In this document: piece by piece, positions 38,221 to 46,253 of the stretch
How positions within the stretch are numbered: position 1 is the stretch's first letter
How the letters are laid out: the number at the start of each line of letters is the position of its first letter
Source: Peribacillus simplex
Lineage (GTDB): Bacteria > Bacillota > Bacilli > Bacillales > DSM-1321
Direction of reading: 5' to 3'
DNA length: 64,000 nt
Assembly (NCBI RefSeq): GCF_001578185.1
Contig: NZ_CP011008.1
Coordinates: 2,384,001-2,448,000 of the forward strand
Translations under genes and position numbers: made by a program
The notes under the pieces: model-generated
What the model was told of the DNA's origin: nothing
Databases searched by the model: none
Seen by the model: only the letters and a program-made list of their open reading frames with translations

Positions 38221-39120
38221 CTATTTGTTTAATTGTGAGTGCAGCAACCCTAGTTCTTCAATAAATAAAGATAAGGTAGGATTCTTATTTATTTTCTTCC
38301 AAGAAGCCAAAACATCAAATTTAAGATTGTCTCCTTCAATGTCAATAAAACGAAGTGTAGGAGGAGCGTATAGCTGTAGATATTTCGGAAGAATGGTAAT
38401 GCCGATATCTGAATCCACCATCATGTACACTGCTTCAATCCGTGAAGCTGTACTAACCAAGTTTGGAGAGAAACCATGATTGGCACATGCAGCCAGCAAT
38501 AAATCAAAACCTGGAGGAGCTTCATGCCTGTCCAGCATGACAAAAGGTTCATGGGCTAATTCCGAAATGTTGATAGTTGTTCTATTCGCAAGGGGGTGGT
38601 CTTGATTTAGGATAATACAATGGGATTGTGTCCATAAAGTTTTGTATTCCAGTCCACCAATACTTTGTAACCCAAGTGAAAGTGTGAAAGCTATGTCTAG
38701 TTCATCGGATTTTAATTTCTCAATCATTTGCCCAACTTGAAAATAGCTCAACCTTAATTTTACATTTGGGTGCTTGCGTCTGAATTTTCGAATCAAAAGG
38801 GGCAAAAATTCTCTCACGGGTACGCTCAATAAGCCTATATTAAGTATCCCAATTAACCCTTCCTCAGCTTGCTGGACATTTTCAATCGACTCTTCAAGCT
38901 TCTTTATGATCTCCTTTGCATCTTTCAAAAAAACAGCTCCAGCGTTGGTCAATTGAACGGAATGTTTATCTCGAAGGAAAAGTTTTACACCTAATTTTTT
39001 TTCTAAAAGGGCGATCTGTTGACTCACAGCAGGTTGTGCTACAAATAATTCCTTTGATGCTACCGTGAAATTTAAGTGTTCAGCAACTGCAATAAAATAA
39101 CGCAATGGACGAATGTCCAT
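38221..39120 (-). CDS. LysR-family regulator of the phosphotriesterase/CocE cluster
   Basis: A 299-residue LysR protein with HTH (NFTVASKELFVAQPAVSQQIALLEKKLGVKLF) and a full effector domain resembling CatM/BenM/CynR types. ATG at 39120 follows AGGAGGAG. It is divergent from the 39.6-46 kb cluster, the usual place of a pathway-specific activator. Palindromic T-rich/A-rich sequence (TTATAAG...TTATTATAA, near 39150-39174) is a possible binding site. Confidence 0.88.
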   Translation of the reverse strand: MDIRPLRYFIAVAEHLNFTVASKELFVAQPAVSQQIALLEKKLGVKLFLRDKHSVQLTNAGAVFLKDAKEIIKKLEESIENVQQAEEGLIGILNIGLLSVPVREFLPLLIRKFRRKHPNVKLRLSYFQVGQMIEKLKSDELDIAFTLSLGLQSIGGLEYKTLWTQSHCIILNQDHPLANRTTINISELAHEPFVMLDRHEAPPGFDLLLAACANHGFSPNLVSTASRIEAVYMMVDSDIGITILPKYLQLYAPPTLRFIDIEGDNLKFDVLASWKKINKNPTLSLFIEELGLLHSQLNK

Positions 39121-39645
39121 CCCCAATCTCCTCCTGAATTGCTTGATAATTTATAAGATTATGAATTTATTATAATAGGAATCTGAAAAATAAACAAACG
39201 TTATAAGGAAAAGGTTATTACCAAGATTATTTTTTGGTATTTCCAAAAATAAGAGGTTTTATATATATTTTAGTTATGGAAGAACAAGACGAAACGATAA
39301 CTGAGAATGAAATGGGGGTAAACACGAAACGAGCAATAAGGCATTCATGGATGATAGCTTATTTTCCTGAAGGTACCCAGAGTGAAGCATGGGAGAAAAA
39401 TATTGATGCCACGATTGCTTTTTCTTTTGCTCCGTTCCCAAATTCAAATAACATGGAAAACCGTTGTGCAAAGGGGAACCGAATCATTTTTACTTAAAAA
39501 TGTATACGTTTCCAAACATCGAACAGTTGATATGGCTGCTAGAGTTGTAGAAGTTTCGGCATGTTTAAGTTATTGTCTTTTCAACTAAATCACCGCCTTC
39601 GACACCTCTAAGGTGAAGAACTATTAAATGATAGGAGGTTTTACA
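39121..39645. other. Long intergenic region between LysR and its divergent cluster
   Basis: The region should contain both promoters. An 87-codon + frame at 39234 lacks a ribosome site and looks random. A small hairpin CACCT-CTA-AGGTG lies near 39602. No riboswitch recognised. Confidence 0.45.
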
Positions 39646-40686
39646 ATGCTAGATAATTTACAAGAAAAAAGTTCAGGCGTTGTTCGTACTGTTCTTGGAC
39701 TAGTGCCTGCTCAAGAACTAGGTGTTGTGCTCATTCATGAATCACTTCTTTCTGTGATGCCTGGTGCGGAGTATGCACCAGAGATCGATATGGATAGAAG
39801 TAAGATATTTGAGGAATTAAAGCGTGAGCTTACTGAATTTCGTAGACTTGGTGGAAAAACAATTGTAGATCGTAGCGGTATGTTCCACGGTCGTGACGTA
39901 AAGCTTTATGAAACTCTTTCTAGAACAACAGGTATCCATATCGTAGCGTCAACAGGTTTAGGACCTGAGCCGATGTTAAGTGGATACTTTGTTACACCAC
40001 AAAAGAATCCGCCTACACCATGGTCAGCAGAACAATTTGCTGATTTGTTCGCAAAAGAGGTGACAGAAGGAATCGTTGTACCACGTATTGAACGTTCAAG
40101 TTCAGCAGGATTAGTGACGTCAATCGCAAGTCAAAGTGGTATTACAGAAAAAGAAATTAATCTTTTCCGTGGATCTGCACAAGCAGCTCTCACAACAGGA
40201 GTACCTGTATCAGTTCAATATGGGACGGATGCTGTAAATGATCTGGAAATTTTATTAGGTGAAGGCATTGCACCAAACCGTGTCATCATCGGAGGGCTTG
40301 ACCGTCTAGATGCTGTCCGCCGTAAAGAAGCATTCGCTGTTGCGCGTCACGGTGCCATGGTGGCATTAGACCATGTTGGTTGGGCTACAAACGATGGCTA
40401 CGTGAACGATGAAGAACGTGCAAAGTTAATTTTAGCGTTATTTAAAGAAGGTTTTGGTGATTGTGTCCTAATTTCAACAAATGCAATTGGAGTTGCAAAG
40501 GGTCATGATGCAAAAGAGCTTGGTTTCGATTACTTACTAACAAAATTTGTTCCAACCTTACGTAGAGTAGGTGTAACTGATGAACAAATTCGCATTTTAT
40601 TAGAAGAAAACCCACAACGTGTATTTACTGTTGATGCTTCAGCAGCTACAGAAAAAGAATCTGTTTTGGTAACAGAGCGTACCTAA
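39646..40686 (+). CDS. Phosphotriesterase-family protein lacking metal ligands (pseudoenzyme)
   Basis: This 346-residue paralogue of the next gene has the same fold order (LGVVLIHES, GGKTIVDRSGMFHGRDV, TGIHIVASTG, AGLVT, GVPVSVQYG, NRVIIGGLDR, VLISTNA). When aligned by eye with its neighbour, the metal ligands His24, Lys137, His171, His197 and Asp264 become Ser33, Thr158, Gln191, Gly217 and Asn279; only His31 remains. The protein is full length and undamaged, so the loss is not decay. It is probably a regulatory or structural partner of the active paralogue. AGGAGG lies before the ATG. Confidence 0.85.
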   Translation: MLDNLQEKSSGVVRTVLGLVPAQELGVVLIHESLLSVMPGAEYAPEIDMDRSKIFEELKRELTEFRRLGGKTIVDRSGMFHGRDVKLYETLSRTTGIHIVASTGLGPEPMLSGYFVTPQKNPPTPWSAEQFADLFAKEVTEGIVVPRIERSSSAGLVTSIASQSGITEKEINLFRGSAQAALTTGVPVSVQYGTDAVNDLEILLGEGIAPNRVIIGGLDRLDAVRRKEAFAVARHGAMVALDHVGWATNDGYVNDEERAKLILALFKEGFGDCVLISTNAIGVAKGHDAKELGFDYLLTKFVPTLRRVGVTDEQIRILLEENPQRVFTVDASAATEKESVLVTERT

Positions 40687-40706
40687 ACGTGAGGAGTGAA
40701 TAAAGG

Positions 40707-41702
40707 ATGGGTAAGGTAAATACGGTTTTAGGGCCAATCGCGACGGAAGACTTAGGGATTACGGCAATGCACGAGCATGTTGGGTTCGGTCTACCTGGAT
40801 GTGACTTAGATACACAATGGTGGAAAAAACCTGAAGAAGCGTTTGACGTTACAGTACAAAAGTTACGTCGCTTCCGTGAACACGGCGGTAAAACATTCGT
40901 AGACTGTACAGGGATTGGAAACGGACGCGATGTCGAATATTTCCAAGTGCTTTCACGAAAAACAGGGGTCAATATTATTGCTGTTACAGGCTTTGTAGCA
41001 GGTGACTCAGCTCTACCATATTTCCGTAACAAACCAGTCGAATATCTTACGGATTTATTCATCCATGAAATTACAGTTGGTATTGACGGTACGAGCGCAA
41101 AAGCTGGCGCTATTAAAGTAGGGGTAAGTCGCGGTGGTAAACTAAGCGAACTTGATAAACGCATTTACCGTGCAGCTGCACGTGCAGCATTACAATCGGG
41201 TGTCCCAATTATTACACATTTATGCGTAGATGCTGAATCTGCTATTGCAATCTTCGATGAAGAGGGCTTACCACTTGATCGCGTACTTATGGGGCATGCT
41301 GATGATGGCGGATATCTCGATGAAGACCGTGATACGATGATTGCAGAATTAGGTGGATGGGTAGGCTTCGATACAATTGGCTATGACAGTGAGATGGAAG
41401 GTTCACCATATTGGTCACGTCCTCGTCAAGATCGTGTTGAACATTTCCTTCGTTTTCTTGATAAAGGTTTTGTTGACCGTGCACTTATTTCAGCTGATGC
41501 CAACTGCTGTGCTCTTGGCTGGCCAGGATTAAAAGGACATTCAGTAAACTACCTGTTTGAAGAATTCTTACCAGACCTTCGTAAAGCGGGTGTTGGTGAA
41601 GAAGTATTTGAACAACTTCTAGTACACAATCCTGCGAAAATTCTAACTATGCAAAAACCCCGTTCATTCGTGAAAACGGTAGTGTTAGCACAAAAGGCCT
41701 AA
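40707..41702 (+). CDS. Phosphotriesterase-family metallohydrolase
   Basis: This 331-residue TIM-barrel amidohydrolase has the complete binuclear site: His22-x-His24 (MHEH), carboxylated Lys137 (AGAIKVG), His171 (ITHLC), His197 (MGHAD) and Asp264 (SADAN). Such proteins act as lactonases or esterases as often as phosphotriesterases. It is 20 bp after its inactive paralogue and starts behind GAGGAG. The true substrate is unknown; the neighbours suggest a lactone or ester made during breakdown of an organic compound. Confidence 0.9.
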   Translation: MGKVNTVLGPIATEDLGITAMHEHVGFGLPGCDLDTQWWKKPEEAFDVTVQKLRRFREHGGKTFVDCTGIGNGRDVEYFQVLSRKTGVNIIAVTGFVAGDSALPYFRNKPVEYLTDLFIHEITVGIDGTSAKAGAIKVGVSRGGKLSELDKRIYRAAARAALQSGVPIITHLCVDAESAIAIFDEEGLPLDRVLMGHADDGGYLDEDRDTMIAELGGWVGFDTIGYDSEMEGSPYWSRPRQDRVEHFLRFLDKGFVDRALISADANCCALGWPGLKGHSVNYLFEEFLPDLRKAGVGEEVFEQLLVHNPAKILTMQKPRSFVKTVVLAQKA

Positions 41703-41828
41703 GAAGGGCAGTGTCTGCTTCTGATTCTAGAAGCCTACACTTCACTTTCATTACCGCTTTGATCTGTGAAAAGTGACGAGATATGAATTCGTAAAATAGT
41801 TGAACAACATAGCGGGAGGGTAACGAAT

Positions 41829-42992
41829 ATGAGTATTAAAGGATTGGCCTATATTGCAGGGGCGTTCGAGCACTCACTGCGTAAGGCTCCGAATAAATCC
41901 GTTGCTGCTTTACATGCAGAATGTGCGAAAGGTGCATTAGAAGATGCTGGACTAGCATTTGCAGATGTAGACGGATATTTTTGTGCTGGTGACGCTCCGG
42001 GTGGTGTACTGTCTATGGTCGATTATTTAGGTCTCAATGTACGTCATGTAGATGGTACAGACACTGGCGGGTCATCGTACATTGCCCATGTTTCCCATGC
42101 TGCACAAGCAATCGCAGCTGGCAAATGTAATGTTGCATTAATTACAATGGCGGGTCGTCCACGTACAGAGGGCAGAAGTGGTGTCAAACAGAAGATCGTT
42201 GGTGCAAATGTTCCAGATACACCGTTTGAACTTCCTTTTGGACCGACTGCTGTCAATGAGTACGCGATGGCTACAATGCGTCATATGCATGAATATGGTA
42301 CGACGAGTGAACAATTAGCATGGGTCAAAGTCGCAGCTTCACATCATGCCAGGCATAATTCAAACGCAATGCTGCGTGATTTAGTGACGGTTCAGGACGT
42401 ACTTGAGTCCCCTATAATTGCTGATCCATTACATAAACTGGATTGCTGTGTAGTAAGTGACGGTGGAGGTGCTTTAGTTGTCGTAAAACCCGAGATTGCC
42501 AAAAGTCTGAAGCGTCCACTTGTCCGAGTGATGGGTTGTGGGGAAGCACCTAAAGGATTACTTGACGGCAAAACGGATCTTACGTATACAGGCGCTATTT
42601 GGTCAGGGCCTAGAGCCTTTGAGGAGGCTGGGGTTACACCTCAAGATATTAAGTATGCGTCCATTTATGATAGCTTCACAATTACGGTGTTAATGCAGCT
42701 TGAAGACTTAGGTTTTTGTGAAAAAGGCGAGGGTGGAAAATTCGTCGCTGATGGGAACCTGATTTCAGGAGTAGGTAAGCTCCCAATCAATACGGATGGT
42801 GGCGGGTTAAATAACAATCACCCAGCAAGCCGAGGTGGCATCATTAAAGTGATAGAGGCTGTCCGTCAGCTACGTGGCGAAGCACACCCGCAAGTGCAGG
42901 TGGAAAATTGTGACATCGCGTTAGCTCATGGTACTGGTGGCGGAATAGCAAGCCGTCACGGTAGTGCAACACTGATCATGGAGAGGGTGTAG
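41829..42992 (+). CDS. Thiolase-like lipid-transfer protein (probable retro-aldolase or thiolase)
   Basis: This 387-residue thiolase-fold protein resembles SCP2/Ltp-type proteins. The usual nucleophilic Cys motif is replaced by DGTDTGGSSYIAH near residue 80, while the C-terminal loop GGLNNNHPASRGG and HGTGGG remain. Loss of the Cys is typical of Ltp proteins that pair with DUF35 proteins to cleave aldol CoA esters. The following gene is a DUF35 protein 4 bp away, which strengthens that idea. RBS GGGAGGG before ATG. Confidence 0.85.
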   Translation: MSIKGLAYIAGAFEHSLRKAPNKSVAALHAECAKGALEDAGLAFADVDGYFCAGDAPGGVLSMVDYLGLNVRHVDGTDTGGSSYIAHVSHAAQAIAAGKCNVALITMAGRPRTEGRSGVKQKIVGANVPDTPFELPFGPTAVNEYAMATMRHMHEYGTTSEQLAWVKVAASHHARHNSNAMLRDLVTVQDVLESPIIADPLHKLDCCVVSDGGGALVVVKPEIAKSLKRPLVRVMGCGEAPKGLLDGKTDLTYTGAIWSGPRAFEEAGVTPQDIKYASIYDSFTITVLMQLEDLGFCEKGEGGKFVADGNLISGVGKLPINTDGGGLNNNHPASRGGIIKVIEAVRQLRGEAHPQVQVENCDIALAHGTGGGIASRHGSATLIMERV

Positions 42993-42996
42993 TAGA

Positions 42997-43404
42997 ATGG
43001 GAACTCAATATCAAGATAGAACGATGGCGGTCCCTGAGATTCATCCAGAACACAAGGAATATTGGGATGCTGCTGCAGAAGGAAAGCTTCTGATAAAGCA
43101 GTGCGATTCTTGTGGTGAGTATCATTATTATCCACGTGTGTTATGCCCATATTGTATGAGCGAGAAAACGACATGGAAAGAAGCAAATGGCACGGGTAGT
43201 ATCTACACTTATAGTGTGATGCGACGAGGAGTGTCATATGCCATCGCCTTCGTTGAACTCGATGAAGGTCCAAAAATGATGACAAATATCGTCGAGTGTG
43301 ACCTAGATACGGTGCATATCAATCAAAAGGTAAAAGTGGTATTCAAGCAAAGTGGGGATGAAGATAATCCAGGTTCTTTTGTACCGTGCTTCACACCTGC
43401 CTAA
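42997..43404 (+). CDS. Zn-ribbon/OB-fold DUF35 partner protein
   Basis: This 135-residue protein has a four-Cys zinc ribbon (Cys36, Cys39, Cys50, Cys53) followed by an OB-fold (GSIYTYSVMRRG, then YAIAFVELDEGPKMM). DUF35 proteins bind thiolase-like Ltp proteins and acyl-CoA. It follows the thiolase-like gene by 4 bp and so probably forms a complex with it. Confidence 0.92.
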   Translation: MGTQYQDRTMAVPEIHPEHKEYWDAAAEGKLLIKQCDSCGEYHYYPRVLCPYCMSEKTTWKEANGTGSIYTYSVMRRGVSYAIAFVELDEGPKMMTNIVECDLDTVHINQKVKVVFKQSGDEDNPGSFVPCFTPA

Positions 43405-43566
43405 GGATTTTAATGAATAGGCTTTGCTACTTCGCTTTATTTGAAAATAGGCGGATGTAATGAATAATAAAAAAACTGATTATTGAGAATATTGTCAATT
43501 TCCAGTTGATTGAACTGTCACTATTCAAAACATACTTAGAAAGACTAAGAAGAGGAGCGAATTTAA

Positions 43567-45273
43567 ATGATTATCACTAAGGACGTACGCATTAAAATGC
43601 GTGATGGCGTGCATATCGCTGCAGATATTTACCGTCCTGATGGCACAGGAAAAGTACCAGCATTACTTGCCCTTAGCCCATACGGTAAAGAATTACAAGC
43701 GCAAGCGCTAACATTACCTCCACAAGCACGTCCAAGTCATCTATGGAACGGAGCAATTGAAGCAGGTGACATTCGTGAAGTAGTATCACGAGGTTATGCT
43801 CATATTATCGCAGATATACGTGGTACAGGTGGTTCTGAAGGTGAAATGTGCGGTAACTATAATTCTGGTGGTCATGGAGATGGAAAAGATATTTATGACA
43901 TCGTGGAATGGATGGCTGAGCAAGATTGGTGTGACGGAAATATCGGGATGATCGGTATTTCATACTTTGCATCTGTTCAAATTTTAGGTGCAGCGGAGCA
44001 ACCACCACACTTAAAAGCAATCTTTGCGAACGGTGGTCACTTCGATCTGTATGAGCTTTGTTATCACGGTGGTATCATGTGGCTAATGCCACGTGCTTCT
44101 CGTGAAGGACGCGGCGGCGATAGTGGTAATGCATTCAATAACGTTACAAGTAAGAGCTCGAAAGTATTCACTTCAGGAGAGCTTAAAGAAAAAACGCAAG
44201 AACGCTTAAACGATCCAGATATCGCACATTGGTCAGATTTCGTTCACCTTTTACATTATCAAGATCGGCACGAATTGTGGATAGATTACTTATTAAATCC
44301 ACTTGATGGCCCATTCTGGCAAAAAGATAGCGCATTAGAAGTAGCCCATAAAGTAGAAATCCCAACTTACTTCCAAGCAAAATGGGGTCGCGGTTGGAAC
44401 GTTGAAGGCACAATCGAATGCTTCCACAAAGTATCAGGCATTAAAAAGCTTGATGTCCAAGCGCTTCCACCAATGTTAGAGCGTCCATTCCATGAAAGCC
44501 ATGATGAAATGTTCCGCTGGTATGATTACTGGTTAAAAGGCATTGACAATGGCATTATGGACGAACCAACAGTGCAGTTCTCTGTAGAAGGTTCTTACAA
44601 ATGGCGTAAAGAAGATCACTGGCCATTGCCATATGAAGAAAAGAAAGAGTTCTACTTACGTCCTCGCCATAAAATTAGCGATAAACCGGAGCCATTAACA
44701 TCTGAATATGCACATCCAGATGGCTTCTACCAAGCGCCATTAACAGTAACAACAACATCCGAAACGATTAAATGGACGAGTGATAAATTCATAGAGCCTG
44801 CAGAAATGACAGGTACAGGGGCATTATATTTCCATGTAGAAATCGATACAGATGATACAAACTTCATTGCGAAGCTTTATGAGGTAGATCCAGGTGGCAA
44901 ACGTACGTTAATGACATCAGGTTATTTAAAAGCATCCCATCGGGAACTAAATGAAGAAAAATCAACATACGGTGAACCTTGGCATCCACACAACCGTGTG
45001 GTACCAGTACCACCTGGTGAAATTATCGAGTATGCGATTCGGTTATATCCATTCTCATTTTTAATTAAACCAGGACATCGTATTGAACTAGAGCTTGCAT
45101 GTAACGAACCACTTGATGGAGAAGATGCAAAATTATTACCACCAGATAGCTACCACTTACCGTGTGGTCGTGCGACAGCGCACAAAATCTATCGAGATGC
45201 AGAGCACCCATCACGTTTAGTATTACCGGTAATTCCTAAAGAATTCGACGTTACAAACAAATTAACGAAATAA
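43567..45273 (+). CDS. CocE/NonD-family hydrolase
   Basis: This 568-residue alpha/beta hydrolase has the nucleophile Ser132 in GISYFA, an N-terminal MRDGVHIAADIYRP start typical of CocE/X-Pro peptidases, DIRGTGGSEG, and a C-terminal jelly-roll domain. The family includes cocaine esterase and other ester or acyl-amide hydrolases. GAGGAG lies before the ATG. It follows the DUF35 gene by 163 bp and shares the region's GC content and codon use. Substrate unknown. Confidence 0.9.
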   Translation: MIITKDVRIKMRDGVHIAADIYRPDGTGKVPALLALSPYGKELQAQALTLPPQARPSHLWNGAIEAGDIREVVSRGYAHIIADIRGTGGSEGEMCGNYNSGGHGDGKDIYDIVEWMAEQDWCDGNIGMIGISYFASVQILGAAEQPPHLKAIFANGGHFDLYELCYHGGIMWLMPRASREGRGGDSGNAFNNVTSKSSKVFTSGELKEKTQERLNDPDIAHWSDFVHLLHYQDRHELWIDYLLNPLDGPFWQKDSALEVAHKVEIPTYFQAKWGRGWNVEGTIECFHKVSGIKKLDVQALPPMLERPFHESHDEMFRWYDYWLKGIDNGIMDEPTVQFSVEGSYKWRKEDHWPLPYEEKKEFYLRPRHKISDKPEPLTSEYAHPDGFYQAPLTVTTTSETIKWTSDKFIEPAEMTGTGALYFHVEIDTDDTNFIAKLYEVDPGGKRTLMTSGYLKASHRELNEEKSTYGEPWHPHNRVVPVPPGEIIEYAIRLYPFSFLIKPGHRIELELACNEPLDGEDAKLLPPDSYHLPCGRATAHKIYRDAEHPSRLVLPVIPKEFDVTNKLTK

Positions 45274-45274
45274 T

Positions 45275-45322
45275 GGTGTGCTGAATTGGCTGCATCTAAG
45301 AACATCCACAGCACCTCTTTTT
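45275..45322 (+). terminator. Possible terminator after CocE
   Basis: Arms GGTGTGCTG and CAGCACC pair with one bulge and are followed by CTCTTTTT; the loop is long (about 25 bases). Confidence 0.4.
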
Positions 45323-45368
45323 AAATAGAAGGCGTTGAGGTCATAAACTGATTATAGGGGTGAAAAAC

Positions 45369-46217
45369 ATGACAAATTCAGTACGTGTTATACCGATCGA
45401 ATGTAAATTTGGTCGAACAACTGCGTATGCCTACTATATCGACGCACCGGAGCCTGCACTTATTGATACAGGAATTGCATCATCAGCTTCACAGGAAATT
45501 GAGACAGTTCTTGTCGAGCATGGCCTACGAATTGAGGATATACGCTGGATTCTTCTGACTCACGGGCACGTTGACCATCTTGGTGGTGCCCGAGCGATTT
45601 GGGAGATAACAAAGGGGTGCGCAGAGGTTGTGATTCCTCAGAAGGAAGCATATTTACTACGTAATCGTAGTGCACACATTACAGATTACAAACAGCTTCA
45701 AGGCCAATACTTGGATGTGGAAACGCAGGAAAAGCATACCGCAATCCTGCTCAACGATATCGGAGAAGGTCTGAAGCCAACAGTAGAGGTTGTTGGTGGC
45801 GATCGCTTATTACTTGGTGGTGATGTGTCGATTACGGTAGTGGAAACGCCAGGACACTCTATCGGATCGGTGACATTTGTCCTTGATGGCGTGAACTGGG
45901 CTTTTGCAGCCGACGCTGTGCAAATGTATGGTGGGGCGCAAAGTAGGATTCCTACAATTGAACACCCTGGTTACTATCGCCAAAGCTTACAGCGTCTTCT
46001 CGAAGAAGTGCGTCCGAGGCGTCAAGAAACAGTTGAACGCTTATTCGACCGTTATTTTAGAGGAATAAGTACTTCCTCTAATATTTCAGGTACTGGTTTA
46101 GGGATGGCAATTGCAAGACAAATTGTTATAGCTCATGATGGTTATATTGAAATAGATAGTAAACCTCAACATGGTACCAAATGTAATATTATTTTTCCAC
46201 TAAAACGGGTAGGTTAG
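45369..46217 (+). CDS. Chimeric protein: metallo-beta-lactamase-fold hydrolase joined to a histidine-kinase tail
   Basis: Residues 1 to about 217 form an MBL-fold hydrolase with THGHVDHLGG (residues 64-73), ETPGHSIGS and FAADAV. At LEEVRPRR-QETVERLF (about nucleotide 46023) it changes in frame to the ATP-binding end of a sensor kinase: FDRYFRG, GTGLGMAIARQIVIAHDG and HGTKCNIIFPL. No membrane or phospho-acceptor part is present. The MBL C-terminal helices and last His region are missing, so activity is doubtful. The gene looks like a recombination product at the edge of the cassette-like zone. ATG at 45369 follows AGGGGTGA. Confidence 0.85.
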   Translation: MTNSVRVIPIECKFGRTTAYAYYIDAPEPALIDTGIASSASQEIETVLVEHGLRIEDIRWILLTHGHVDHLGGARAIWEITKGCAEVVIPQKEAYLLRNRSAHITDYKQLQGQYLDVETQEKHTAILLNDIGEGLKPTVEVVGGDRLLLGGDVSITVVETPGHSIGSVTFVLDGVNWAFAADAVQMYGGAQSRIPTIEHPGYYRQSLQRLLEEVRPRRQETVERLFDRYFRGISTSSNISGTGLGMAIARQIVIAHDGYIEIDSKPQHGTKCNIIFPLKRVG

Positions 46218-46253
46218 CTGAAGATTAGAGCTGTCTTTAAGGCAGCTCTTTCG
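46198..46253 (+). repeat. Composite repeat A, left part, interrupted by group II intron
   Basis: CTAAAACGGGTAGGTTAG hairpin overlapping the stop of the chimeric gene, then GAAGATTAGAG and the terminator hairpin GAGCTGTC-TTTAA-GGCAGCTC. The right part of the same repeat resumes after the intron at 48141. Joined, the two parts match intact copies such as that at 51835-51918. Confidence 0.8.

Noticed and set aside
39234-39497. 87-codon + frame between LysR and the PTE cluster
   Set aside because: No ribosome site, no family resemblance and composition like non-coding DNA.
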